Shown: positions 34,927-44,131 of the stretch, in pieces
How positions within the stretch are numbered: position 1 is the stretch's first letter
Layout of the letters: every line of letters starts with the position of its first letter
Assembly (NCBI GenBank): GCA_937941455.1
Contig: CALDHM010000037.1
Coordinates: 62,001 to 126,000 of the forward strand
Direction: 5' to 3'
Origin: an uncultured Pirellulaceae bacterium
GTDB taxonomy: Bacteria; Planctomycetota; Planctomycetia; Pirellulales; Pirellulaceae
DNA length: 64,000 nucleotides
Notes under the pieces: model-generated
Told to the model about the DNA's origin: nothing
What the model saw: the letters and a program-made list of their open reading frames with translations, nothing else
The model's database searches: none
Translations under genes and position numbers: made by a program

Positions 34927-36657
34927 GTGTCAGACGTCATACCACAACCTGGCGATCCTGGTTCATCGCGGATTGGTGGGATCATCCATACCTATCAAAA
35001 GTATGATCCGGCCAAATTTCCCAGCCCGACACAACCGCCACCCGATTTCGTCAGCCCGTTGCTCAATCAGATGCTGGCCTACGGCTCGATTCGCGAGCTG
35101 ACCGAGGAGGAATTGGCCCGTGCGGTTCATCTCGATCCGAGCCAGTTCCAGAACCTAGGGCCGAGCATCGACATGATCCGCAATTTATTGCTGGAACGGA
35201 AGCGTCGGATTCTGGAAACCTACGAAACGGATACGGTCGTTAGTGAGGCCAAGCGGGCCTTCCACAGGCTTGCTCGCAACGGTCCCCGGATTCCAGATCG
35301 ATTTCGCCGCGTTTATCAAACGGCGGTGACCGAGGAGCAGTTCTACGATCTCGAACAAATTTGGTATGCGGTCGGCGACGAACAGCACGAGTTTTCGCGC
35401 CATTTGGTGCAGTTGATGGACCGTCTAGGGAACAAATACCAAGTCGACGAACTGGCTAACAAATATCAGTTTGTCGGCCGGCAAGCGATGTCGATTCCCG
35501 AAGCGCTCGACATCAAAGAAGAACTGGAAAAGATCGATGAGTTGCTGAAACAATTGGACGAGGCCGAAAAGACGGCCCAAATCGCCGTGATCGATCTCGA
35601 ACAACTGTCGGAGTTCGTGCCGCCGCAGGAAATGCAGTCGCTCGAGGAAGTGCAGCGCACGATCGAGAATTTCATGCGTGAAATCGCCGAGCGGCAGGGG
35701 TTGCAGGCGGATCGGGGCAAATTTCGTTTGACGCCGCAAGCTTATCGGATTTTCCAAGGGAAGTTGCTGGAGAAAATTTTCAGCAATCTGCAAGCGGGCC
35801 GCTTCGGCCGACACACCGGCGACATCGTCGGTGAGGGGGCGGTGGAAATCCCCGCGACGAAGGACTATGAGTTCGGCGATTCTTTGACCCATCTCGATGT
35901 CACGCAAACATTCATCAATGCCATGGTGCGAGGTGAACGCGGTCTGCCGATTCGCTTGAAGTCAGAGGACCTGGTCATCCACAAGACGCGGAACAGCCCT
36001 AAATGCGCCACCGTCATCATCATGGATATGAGCGGCTCCATGCGCTATGACGGGCAATACATCAACGTCAAACGGATGGCTCTGGCGATGGATGGGCTGA
36101 TTCGCACGGAGTATCCCGGCGATTATCTTGGCTTCATCGAAATGGCGACATTCGCCAAGGTCCGTCGGCCGGGCGAAATCATCGGGCTGATGCCGAAACC
36201 GGTGACCCTATTCGACCCCTTCGTCCAACTGAAATACGACATGGGCAACCCGAACGCCAACGAGCATTTGGTGCACCCGCACTTCACCAACATGCAGCAC
36301 GCGCTCAGTCTAGCGCGGCGTTTGCTCGCCAATCAAGCCACTCCTAATCGGCAGATAGTGCTCATCAGCGACGGCTTGCCGACGGCCCATTTCGAGGACC
36401 AAACGCTCTACATGCTTTACCCGCCTCATCCCCGCACGGAGCAAGCGACACTCCGCGAAGGCCAGTTGTGCGCGCAAGAGGGGATCACCATCAATATGTT
36501 CTTGATTCCGAGTTGGTCGCAATCGGAAGAGGATATTCGCTTCGCCCAAAAGATTTCGCAACAGACCGGCGGCCGAGTGTTTTTCGCAGCCGGTAACGAT
36601 CTAGACCGATTCGTCGTCTGGGATTACGTCAAACGGAAGAAAGAGATCTTGGGCTAA
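34927..36657 (+). CDS. VWA-domain protein, partner of the MoxR-type ATPase
   Basis: 576 residues starting at GTG 34927 with AAGGA about 8 bases before. The N-terminal half is helical and charged (coiled-coil-like about 130-260). The C-terminal von Willebrand A domain has the MIDAS motif MDMSGSMR near residue 367, followed by VKRMALAMDGLIRTEYPGD and IVLISDGLPTAHFED. The chain resembles Mg-chelatase D-type subunits and CoxE/YehP-type proteins. It most likely forms a metal-dependent platform moved by the upstream ATPase; no substrate is apparent in the neighbourhood. Confidence 0.92.
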   Translation: MSDVIPQPGDPGSSRIGGIIHTYQKYDPAKFPSPTQPPPDFVSPLLNQMLAYGSIRELTEEELARAVHLDPSQFQNLGPSIDMIRNLLLERKRRILETYETDTVVSEAKRAFHRLARNGPRIPDRFRRVYQTAVTEEQFYDLEQIWYAVGDEQHEFSRHLVQLMDRLGNKYQVDELANKYQFVGRQAMSIPEALDIKEELEKIDELLKQLDEAEKTAQIAVIDLEQLSEFVPPQEMQSLEEVQRTIENFMREIAERQGLQADRGKFRLTPQAYRIFQGKLLEKIFSNLQAGRFGRHTGDIVGEGAVEIPATKDYEFGDSLTHLDVTQTFINAMVRGERGLPIRLKSEDLVIHKTRNSPKCATVIIMDMSGSMRYDGQYINVKRMALAMDGLIRTEYPGDYLGFIEMATFAKVRRPGEIIGLMPKPVTLFDPFVQLKYDMGNPNANEHLVHPHFTNMQHALSLARRLLANQATPNRQIVLISDGLPTAHFEDQTLYMLYPPHPRTEQATLREGQLCAQEGITINMFLIPSWSQSEEDIRFAQKISQQTGGRVFFAAGNDLDRFVVWDYVKRKKEILG

Positions 36658-36686
36658 CGGGACTTGGTGTTGGTCTACAAACGATC

Positions 36687-36745
36687 AGCCGGAACGCGTT
36701 AGCTTCCGGTTTTCGTGAGACCGGCGGGCTCGCGCCCCGCGGCTA
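36687..36745 (+). repeat. Dispersed palindromic repeat, copy C
   Basis: AGCCGGAACGCGTTAGCTTC then CGGTTTTCGTGAGA; CCGGAA and TTCCGG form a perfect stem. It is followed by a second small inverted repeat (GCGGGC-TCGCG-CCCCGC). It lies between the VWA gene and the end of smc. Confidence 0.75.
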
Positions 36746-36764
36746 ACACGTTTTGGAACGTCAC

Positions 36765-39700
36765 TTAGGCAGCCGGTTGCGATTCGGTTTCCGAGCGTTT
36801 GACGGCGTCCTTGGAAATTTGGCCGTCTTCGCTGACATCCTCGAAGCGGACGCTGACTCTCTTAGAGACCCCCGATTCTTGCATCGTCACCCCATAGAGC
36901 GTGGTGGCGGCCGTCATGGTCTTTTTCGAGTGCGTCACAATCACGAACTTCGTCCAGCCGAGAAAACTGCGGAGTACATCGATGAACCGGCCAATGTTCG
37001 CCTCGTCGAACGGCGCATCGACCTCGTCAAGGATACAAAACGGGCTGGGACGGAATTGGAAGATCGCCATCAACAGTGAAACCGCCGTAAGCGCTTTTTC
37101 TCCCCCACTCAAGAGCGAGTTATTGAATTTCGGTTTACCTGGTGGCGTCGCAATGATTTCGACACCGGCCTCCAACACGTCGATCCCCTCCTCGAGCACG
37201 ATGTCGGCCTGACCGCCGCCGAAGGTCTGACGAAACAATTTTTGAAAATTTGTGCGGATCGCTTCCAGTGTTTCAATGAATAACCGGCGGCTGTCATTAT
37301 TGATTCGCTGAATGATTCGCAGCAGTGAATCTCGGGCCTCGGTCAAGTCGCGGTACTGTTGGTCGAGCGATTGATAACGGTTTTCGAGTTCTTCCAATTC
37401 CACCAAGGCCTGCATGTTGACGGCACCGATGGAATTGATCCGTTGGCGGAGATCGGCGATTTCCTGGTCGACCTTTTGGCGATTTTCGATGTCAGGCAGC
37501 GCCTGAGACGTCAGCCATTCGTCAACGTGAATTCCGTAATCTTCCAGCAAGCGATCGGCCAGTTGCTTTTGTTCGAGCTTCAGTCGCTGCACCGTCAGAT
37601 TCAGCTCATTGGCTTGCGATTCCGCTTGCTGCAGGGATTGTCTCAGGGATTGCAGGCGCGCGGCCAACTCCTTCCGCTCTTTTTCGAGTCCCAATCGCTC
37701 GGCATGCAACTCGTTGTAGGCATTCGCTTTGGTCTCGCGTTGTTCGCTCCATTCACGAATCTGTGTTGACGAACGCTCGAGAATCAGCCTTGATTCGGCA
37801 AGTTCGTTCTGCAAGTTCTGCCATTCTTGCTCGGCCTGATGTTGCGCTAGTTGAGTCTGGGCCTCGCTTGCGGCGAATTCCTGGAGGCGCTGGCGAGTAT
37901 CGATCAACTGTTGTTCGGTCTTGGCCAGTTGAACGCGTGCCTCCATGATTTGAGGTTCGAGAACGCGTCGCATCGCCCGATTTTTCTCGAGGGCTTGGAG
38001 GTTCGCTTGCAGGTTGCTGGTGAGCGCCTGCCGCCCGGATTGATGCCGAGCAAAATCATGTTGCAGGGGCGCAAGTAAACCAGTCGCGGTCTCGATCTGA
38101 GTCAGCAAATTCGCGTGCTCTTTTCGCAGATTCGTCAACCGATCGGCAGTCGCTTCCCATTCGCGTCGTGCCGCGTCGCGCTGCGCCGTCAAATTCGCCA
38201 GTTCTGTAGCGACGCTTTGGTTTTCGCCGATCAATCGCTGGACGGTGGCATGACCTTGCTTGATTTCCGTCTTGAGGATCGCGAGCGATTGGTCGAGCCG
38301 AGCGAGTTCCTGCTTGCGTTGCTCGGTTTCAGTCGCCAACATGCGCAGTTCGCTGCGCCGTGACACGATTCCTTCCCCGCGCGATTTGGGGCCGACGACG
38401 AGGGTGCCATCGGCCTCGAGGACTTCGCCGGAGAGGGTCACAAAACGGACTTCATCCGAGTGTTCATGCCGCATGCGATAGGCTGTTTTTAAATCGGGAA
38501 CTATCCAAGTGCCGCGGAGCAGACTGCGCACAAAGCCGCTGTGAATTCCACCGAGATCGACCATCGATTCGAGTGAACCGATGATGCCCTCCACCTGCGA
38601 CAGGTCGACATCCAGGCGGCTGCCCAGAGAATAGATGCCATCGAGGTTCAAAATACCGACGCGGCCAGACACGATCAGGTGACCGGCAGCTAAATCCTCC
38701 GCCAGACGCTGATCCTTAGCGACGATATATTGGGCTCGTTCGCCGAGAGCGGCATCGACGATTCCCGCGTGCTGTACATTGACTTGAATTAAATCGGCGA
38801 CGAGACCGATGATTTGGTCGCGTAGATCGGTCTGCTTTTGGCGTGCGGAGCGGAGTAACTCTTGGGCGCCGGAGCTGATCCCTTCTTGCCGTTTTTCGAG
38901 CTCCTCGATCACTTTGGCACGCTGCACTAATCCCGCCAAGTCCGAACGGAGTTCGGCCTGTTGCGCGGAAAGTTCCGTCTGTTGATGAATCAGTTGCTCG
39001 ACGGCCTGCCGCGCTGACACCAACGCTGAATCGGCTGACTCCGCGCGATGGTGGCAATCGGCAAGGCGTTCATCGATGCTCGCGATAATTTGATTCTGCC
39101 GTGCAGCGATCTGTTCGAGTTTTTCGAGGTCATGGTCGAGCTTGGCGCGGGACTGCCCGAGCAATTGCACTTGTAAATTCTGCGCGTTCAGTTGTTCGGT
39201 GAGCGCGTCCAGGAGTTGCGCTATGGAATCCGTTTCGGCTTCGAGTTGCAGGTTGGCCGCAACGAGCTGATCGGATTCGCGATCAAGCGTTTGCAGGCGT
39301 TCCTCGCAAGCAGCAACCTCGCGAGCTAGCCGCGCGTGTTCGGTCTCGGCCTGCTGCAGGATTTGGGAAATGGCGGCACGATGGTTGGAGAGTTCCTGGA
39401 GCTGGGCCTGGAGTTTTTCACGCGACTCGGTCAGCTCGGCTTCGCGCTTTTCGAAATCGGCCAGGCGTTGACGGGCGATTTCGGCAGCCGTTTCGGCCTG
39501 TGCGATCTTTTCGCGGATCGAATTGATGACTTGTTGTAGTTGATCGGCATCACTGGAGATCGCGTCGACGCGATTCTCCGCCTGCTGATACTCGCCGGTC
39601 CGTCGAGCGATCTCCGCTTGATCCTGTTGAATGCGTTCGCGGAGAGACTCGACCGTGGCCAGGGACGCCGATATTTGTTCGTTGAATTTTCGGTAATCGA

Positions 39701-40400
39701 CCGCAGCGACTTGGATGCGGAGTTCGCGCAGCCGTTCTGTGTACTCTTTGTACTTGGCGGCCTTGGAGGCTTGGTTTTTGATCGAACGGAAGCGGGAACC
39801 GACCTCCTCGACGATATCGGCAAGTCGTGTCAGGTTGGTTTGGACTCGTTCGAGTCGTCGCTCGGCCTCGACTTTTTGGGCTTTGAAGCGGCTGATTCCG
39901 GCTGCTTCTTCGAAGATTGCTCGGCGATCTTTGGCGCTGGCTTGAAGTAGTCGTTCAACCTTGCCCTGCTCGATCAAACTGTAGGCATCTGTCCCGACCC
40001 CAGTGCCGCGGAACAGATTGCGAATATCCTTGAGTCGGCACGGTTCGTTGTTGATCAAGTATTCGCTTTCGCCGCTGCGATAGACCCGCCGCGTGATTTG
40101 AATTTCCGGCATGTCGCTGATCAGGCGACCATCGGTGTTATCGAGAAAAATTGTTGCCGAGGCGCTGTTGGCTGGTTTCCGCGCATTGGTTCCGCTGGAA
40201 CCTTTGAAGATGACATCCGACATGTCCTTGCCGCGCAGACTTTTGGCGGATTGTTCGCCGAGGACCCATTTGATGGCGTCGACGATGTTGGATTTGCCCG
40301 AACCGTTCGGGCCGACAATCACGGTGATGCCCGGCGGAAAATCGAAGCGAGTTTTGTCGGCAAAACTTTTGAAGCCGCTCAACTCAAGGGCTTTTAGCAT
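36765..40400 (-). CDS. smc: Chromosome segregation protein SMC
   Basis: A 1211-residue ABC-type ATPase of condensin. The N-terminal head has IVGPNGSGKSNIVDAIKWVL and the C-terminal head NSLLSGGEKALTAVSLLMAI and FCILDEVDAPFDEANIGRFI. Two long coiled coils flank a hinge rich in Gly near residue 520-660 (QVNVQHAGIVDAALGERAQY, VVGPKSRGEG). Neither scpA nor scpB is adjacent. It ends 39 bases after the upstream FlgI-like gene's stop on the same strand and may be cotranscribed with it. Confidence 0.97.
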   Translation of the reverse strand: MLKALELSGFKSFADKTRFDFPPGITVIVGPNGSGKSNIVDAIKWVLGEQSAKSLRGKDMSDVIFKGSSGTNARKPANSASATIFLDNTDGRLISDMPEIQITRRVYRSGESEYLINNEPCRLKDIRNLFRGTGVGTDAYSLIEQGKVERLLQASAKDRRAIFEEAAGISRFKAQKVEAERRLERVQTNLTRLADIVEEVGSRFRSIKNQASKAAKYKEYTERLRELRIQVAAVDYRKFNEQISASLATVESLRERIQQDQAEIARRTGEYQQAENRVDAISSDADQLQQVINSIREKIAQAETAAEIARQRLADFEKREAELTESREKLQAQLQELSNHRAAISQILQQAETEHARLAREVAACEERLQTLDRESDQLVAANLQLEAETDSIAQLLDALTEQLNAQNLQVQLLGQSRAKLDHDLEKLEQIAARQNQIIASIDERLADCHHRAESADSALVSARQAVEQLIHQQTELSAQQAELRSDLAGLVQRAKVIEELEKRQEGISSGAQELLRSARQKQTDLRDQIIGLVADLIQVNVQHAGIVDAALGERAQYIVAKDQRLAEDLAAGHLIVSGRVGILNLDGIYSLGSRLDVDLSQVEGIIGSLESMVDLGGIHSGFVRSLLRGTWIVPDLKTAYRMRHEHSDEVRFVTLSGEVLEADGTLVVGPKSRGEGIVSRRSELRMLATETEQRKQELARLDQSLAILKTEIKQGHATVQRLIGENQSVATELANLTAQRDAARREWEATADRLTNLRKEHANLLTQIETATGLLAPLQHDFARHQSGRQALTSNLQANLQALEKNRAMRRVLEPQIMEARVQLAKTEQQLIDTRQRLQEFAASEAQTQLAQHQAEQEWQNLQNELAESRLILERSSTQIREWSEQRETKANAYNELHAERLGLEKERKELAARLQSLRQSLQQAESQANELNLTVQRLKLEQKQLADRLLEDYGIHVDEWLTSQALPDIENRQKVDQEIADLRQRINSIGAVNMQALVELEELENRYQSLDQQYRDLTEARDSLLRIIQRINNDSRRLFIETLEAIRTNFQKLFRQTFGGGQADIVLEEGIDVLEAGVEIIATPPGKPKFNNSLLSGGEKALTAVSLLMAIFQFRPSPFCILDEVDAPFDEANIGRFIDVLRSFLGWTKFVIVTHSKKTMTAATTLYGVTMQESGVSKRVSVRFEDVSEDGQISKDAVKRSETESQPAA

Positions 40401-40438
40401 AACAAAGTCGAATCCAACGCGGCCAGAGTTGATGGAGG

Positions 40439-42253
40439 TTATCGTTTGCGGGAGAACACGTCTCCCAATTTACCGAAAATCGAGCTTTTTTTCTCGTCGT
40501 TCACTGGTTTTTTTTGCGTTTTCGCATCGGGCAACAGCATGCCGTTGGAGGGAGAATCCGAATCTTCCTCGAAGCTGGCTAGGGCGACTTCGGAATCCCA
40601 CTCGGATGAATCGAGGCGTTCTCGCCCAGGCTTCGGTACCGCGTTGATGGCTAATTTGGTGCTCAACAATTCTTTCTCCCGTGACCTACGGAAAAATTCG
40701 ATCATGGTGCCGTAGGAGCAATCGAGCTCCGCCATCGCCTTGACGACATCAACGATTTGATTGCTGACGATTCGATCCTGGCGATCCCCTTGGTTGTAAC
40801 GGGTAATTTGGATTTTTTGGCTACCGTCACCGCGCACGGTCAGGCCTGTCTTAACGAACAAAATGTTCGGATCGATGGCTTGATCCTCGCCGAAGATCAC
40901 GAGTTCCGGATGCTTGACTCGTGAGATGTGCACCATGGGAGCGGCAGTGGTCGGAATGAGATGAACCGAGAATTTTTTGGAATTTACGATCGAGCGGGCC
41001 AAGTGGTGATTGGGTGCACGGGCCTTGAGCGTGCGGAACGCTCCATAGCGAGCTTCATCGCTGGGAGCATTGAGCAGCTGGACCAACGCGTCGATCGCGC
41101 GAGGATCGTCTACGATTTGGAGACCAGCCAAGGCGTGCCAGCGAAACGCGCGATCCCGCTCCGCGGCTTGGGCAAGGATGGAAATGCCATCCGGTTCGTT
41201 GAGATAGGCAAGGCCCATCGCGGCCTCGAACCGCACCTCGAAATCCGGATTTTTTAGGGCTCTTTTGAGAATGGCCACGCCGTCCTTGCCGATCGCCTCC
41301 AATCGAAGTGCAGCGCGCCGGGCCTGCGAGGGTTCGGCCAGTTGACGTTCCAATAGTTCCAAGCGGTTGATGCGATCGTTAGGTGTTTCGTCAAAGGCCA
41401 TGTTGACGAGGACCTGCGAGAAACGGCCGATATTGTGGCGGTAGATTTCGGGGATTTTCAACTCGACCACGCGATCTGTTTTGGCACGAGCCGCACCGAC
41501 CTTGCCGTCGGCGGTGATGACGGTGAAACGTTGGTTGATCGCGTATTGGATGTCGGCTACGGATTTGATTCCCTTGGCCTCAGGCTTGACATTCAGCAAG
41601 AAGACGCGATCCTCCGAGGACACGCCACCGCTGAGAATGATGCCGCGTGTTTGCTTGGAAAGGTCCTGCCGCGTTTCAAACAAGGCGTCCTCCAAGACGT
41701 AGCCCTCGGCCGTCCCCATCGCGTTCCCCGATTTGACTTGCGAGCCGAATACTGTCCAGGGGCGGAGGGAGGTCGTCAGCAACATCCCGCCGTTAAAACT
41801 TGTGACGTCGTCATTTTCAAAGATTTCGACCAACAAGTCCACACGATCACCTTTGCGTGTCCCGGGCGGCAAGAGCGCCGTGACCTTTACCATCGCGGTA
41901 TCGAGGTTGGCCAGCAAATCCTGCGGCGCTGAGATGCGCGAACGAATTTTCAGATCCTCGACCAACTTGTCCCGCTGCCAAGATGGCCCTGGATCACTGC
42001 CGGTCCCCTTGAGACCGACGAGCAAACCGATCGCCTGCAACTTCGCAAAATCCAGCCCCGAAAACGTCGTGACGGGACCGATATATTTCGTCTTTCCATC
42101 GTCGGTGACCTCCACCAGTTTGGTATCGGGGCTTTGTCCGCGTTTGATCATGTTTTGGCAGCCTACCAAAACAGGCAGGCACGACACGCTCAATGCCATC
42201 CATACTAAAAAAAGTTGTGGTGATCGCCTACGCAACATGATTTTCAATTCCAT
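40439..42253 (-). CDS. Lipoprotein with a FlgI-like region and HEAT-like repeats
   Basis: 604 residues. Residues 14-32 are a lipoprotein signal (FLVWMALSVSCLPVLVGC) with the modified cysteine at C32. Residues about 60-260 match the flagellar P-ring protein FlgI in order: LQAIGLLVGLKGTGSD, then DTAMVKVTALLPPGTRKGDR, TSFNGGMLLTTSLRP and GNAMGTAEGYVLE. Residues about 300-415 are helical repeats of HEAT type (LEAIGKDGVAILKRALKNPD, FEAAMGLAYLNEPDGISIL). A charged tail ends SSIFGKLGDVFSRKR. FlgI itself is not a lipoprotein and has no HEAT repeats, so this is a derived architecture. No flagellar gene is nearby. An alternative start is ATG 42238. Confidence 0.8.
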   Translation of the reverse strand: MELKIMLRRRSPQLFLVWMALSVSCLPVLVGCQNMIKRGQSPDTKLVEVTDDGKTKYIGPVTTFSGLDFAKLQAIGLLVGLKGTGSDPGPSWQRDKLVEDLKIRSRISAPQDLLANLDTAMVKVTALLPPGTRKGDRVDLLVEIFENDDVTSFNGGMLLTTSLRPWTVFGSQVKSGNAMGTAEGYVLEDALFETRQDLSKQTRGIILSGGVSSEDRVFLLNVKPEAKGIKSVADIQYAINQRFTVITADGKVGAARAKTDRVVELKIPEIYRHNIGRFSQVLVNMAFDETPNDRINRLELLERQLAEPSQARRAALRLEAIGKDGVAILKRALKNPDFEVRFEAAMGLAYLNEPDGISILAQAAERDRAFRWHALAGLQIVDDPRAIDALVQLLNAPSDEARYGAFRTLKARAPNHHLARSIVNSKKFSVHLIPTTAAPMVHISRVKHPELVIFGEDQAIDPNILFVKTGLTVRGDGSQKIQITRYNQGDRQDRIVSNQIVDVVKAMAELDCSYGTMIEFFRRSREKELLSTKLAINAVPKPGRERLDSSEWDSEVALASFEEDSDSPSNGMLLPDAKTQKKPVNDEKKSSIFGKLGDVFSRKR

Positions 42254-42404
42254 TCGTTGTTGTCCTGCACGAATGACGGGGGGCTACTGGGAAACAGAGG
42301 ACGAACCCGTTTGTTCACGCGCCGACGAATCGCTTGCAACTGCCGACTTCGTTTTGAATTGGTGCAATTTGGTTACCCACAACGTCAGCAAGGGAGTTTT
42401 CGAA

Positions 42405-42476
42405 AGAGCCTGTTCCAAAACCAGCCCTCGTCGACGCTTCGAGATACGGGCGGCTGTCGGTTTTGGGATAGGCTCT
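42405..42476. repeat. Long imperfect inverted repeat
   Basis: AGAGCCTGTTCCAAAACC at 42405-42422 pairs with GGTTTTGGGATAGGCTCT at 42459-42476; 16 of 18 positions pair, with a 36-base interior. It could be a bidirectional terminator or a mobile palindromic element; there is no T-run. Confidence 0.7.
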
Positions 42477-43038
42477 AAGAACGTACCGCCGTGTGTCCCG
42501 TCACCCTCGCTCACGCATCGGGTTACGATATTCCCAATGAAAACCGTAATCATGCAACTGCAACAGGCGTCGGGTAGGGCACGGCGAGTCGTCCATGCGA
42601 ACGCGGCAGGTGGACCAAGTCCCCTGCGTCTGCTTTACGACCAGTCGCCTGACGAGGCAGGTCCGCGAAGGACGCCCGACCCGGCTCGCTGAGCGGTACT
42701 TGGTGGCAAAAGCTTGCGAGAGAGTACTATCGTTCGGCTCGCATCGCAAGATCAAACCGATTTCGCAGGTAGCCTCGGGCGATTGCCTACCAGGCGGTGA
42801 TCGACGGCAGCGGCAAGCTCTCGAATTTGGCCAAGTCGGTGATGATCGGGGAAACGCCGCGAATCACTCGGTGTATTCTGGCCAAAACTTGATCCGCTAA
42901 CCAGCACGAAATCAGCTAGCAGTCTCGGTGCGTTATGAGCCCGTGATCGGGCTGATCAGCGTTTGAGAACTGAGTCATGGTTGATCGTGGTTAACCGCAA
43001 TTAGGTAGAGCGAACCGAGGCTTTGGCTCAAAACTATC

Positions 43039-43082
43039 AGCCGGAACGTGCTAGTGTCCGGTTGCCCCGCGGGCCAGTGCCT
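43039..43082 (+). repeat. Dispersed palindromic repeat, copy D
   Basis: AGCCGGAACGTGCTAGTGTC then CGGTTGCCCCGCGGGCCAGT; CCGGAA...TGTCCGG forms the stem and the CGCGGGC part follows as in copy C. It lies downstream of the polysaccharide deacetylase gene. Confidence 0.65.
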
Positions 43083-43168
43083 TTCGACCGACGGATTTTA
43101 TCACAAGGCCCCGCGTGCGGATCGACTTTGTCGGCCTAGCACCTAATGTTTCTGTTACCGATGGCGTT

Positions 43169-44119
43169 TCAGGCGGGCAATGGTTTAATGGGCAAACGCC
43201 GCGCGACGTACGTTTCAGCATGTCTCGCCATGTTGACTACTGTGAACCGGCGAGCCAGCATCTGGAAGACACGGCGGAGCACTCGTTCTTTCTTCGCGTA
43301 GGGGATATCCATAGCTGGGAAGAATCCGAGATCGGGATCGTCTTCGCGGCCCATGAAATCGAGTGGATGCAGCAGAATTGAAGGCTCGACCCGGAACAGT
43401 TGGCAGAGCCGCAGCGAACCGCTGAAGTAACGCAGCGCAAGCCATTCGGAACGCTTCGCCAAAAACATCACGTAGCTCAAGTGAAAGGGGCTGCGGATGA
43501 TCGGCATTGTTGTCACGGGAATTTCGAGCAAATCATCACCCCCTAAATCCCAACGATACGGCTTGAGTCGACGCAGTCCGTCGGCCACCGAACCGAACAA
43601 GGCTTGCCGCTGTTCCAACTCCTCGCGGCTTAGTCGAGCGCGAAAAAAATAGTAGGCGCGGGCCAGAGGGCCGATGAACGTTGGAAAGGTCGAGCAATCG
43701 TACTGGTAACCACGGGCCTGTAGAGTTCGCAGTACATCGGCCGAAAAGCTGAACCCCGGACCGCGGAAACCGCAGGGGTGTTGACCGGTTACCCTGACCA
43801 AGGCGTCTTCGGTGCGAATGAATTCATCGACGATTTGGTCGGTCGAATAGCGGTGCAGCCACGGTTCATGGTGGTAGGAATGGTTGCCGATTTCATGGCC
43901 GGCGTCAGCGATTTGCTTGATCGCCGTTCGGTTTTCCGGACGATCGGCATCGAGCCCTACAATGAAGAAAGTTATTTTGAACTGGAATTCGTCCAACAAT
44001 TTCAAAATTCGGGGAACGACCAGGTCGAAGTAACTCGGTAGACGCTCCCATCCCGCATCGCCATGCGTTTTGAGGTAGGACCATTTGTTGTCCAAATCGA
44101 GCGAAAGGCTGGCTAGCAT
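43169..44119 (-). CDS. Polysaccharide deacetylase
   Basis: A 316-residue NodB-family enzyme without a signal peptide. The metal/base Asp lies in SLDLDN (D8, D10) and the zinc histidines in GNHSYHHEPW (H80, H83/H84). RGPGFSFSADVLRTLQARGY and a histidine in HPLDFMG complete the pattern. It is the last gene of the glycan operon, 12 bases after the acetyltransferase, and is expected to remove acetyl groups from an exopolysaccharide or a precursor. Confidence 0.92.
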   Translation of the reverse strand: MLASLSLDLDNKWSYLKTHGDAGWERLPSYFDLVVPRILKLLDEFQFKITFFIVGLDADRPENRTAIKQIADAGHEIGNHSYHHEPWLHRYSTDQIVDEFIRTEDALVRVTGQHPCGFRGPGFSFSADVLRTLQARGYQYDCSTFPTFIGPLARAYYFFRARLSREELEQRQALFGSVADGLRRLKPYRWDLGGDDLLEIPVTTMPIIRSPFHLSYVMFLAKRSEWLALRYFSGSLRLCQLFRVEPSILLHPLDFMGREDDPDLGFFPAMDIPYAKKERVLRRVFQMLARRFTVVNMARHAETYVARRLPIKPLPA

Positions 44120-44131
44120 GACTCTTTGCCG

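Larger units (their letters stand above)
42254..43168. other. Long intergenic region with inverted repeats
   Basis: About 915 bases with no supported gene. It holds an 18-base inverted repeat (42405-42476), a stretch at about 42505-42540 reading CCTCGCTCACGCATCGGGTT (minus-strand ACCCGATGCGTGAGCG), and copy D of the dispersed repeat at 43039. Several short open frames on both strands are incompatible with one another. Confidence 0.5.

Noticed and set aside
41733-42692. Plus-strand frame of 319 codons spanning the FlgI-like gene start and the repeat region
   Set aside because: Most is antisense to the lipoprotein gene and the rest crosses palindromic repeats.
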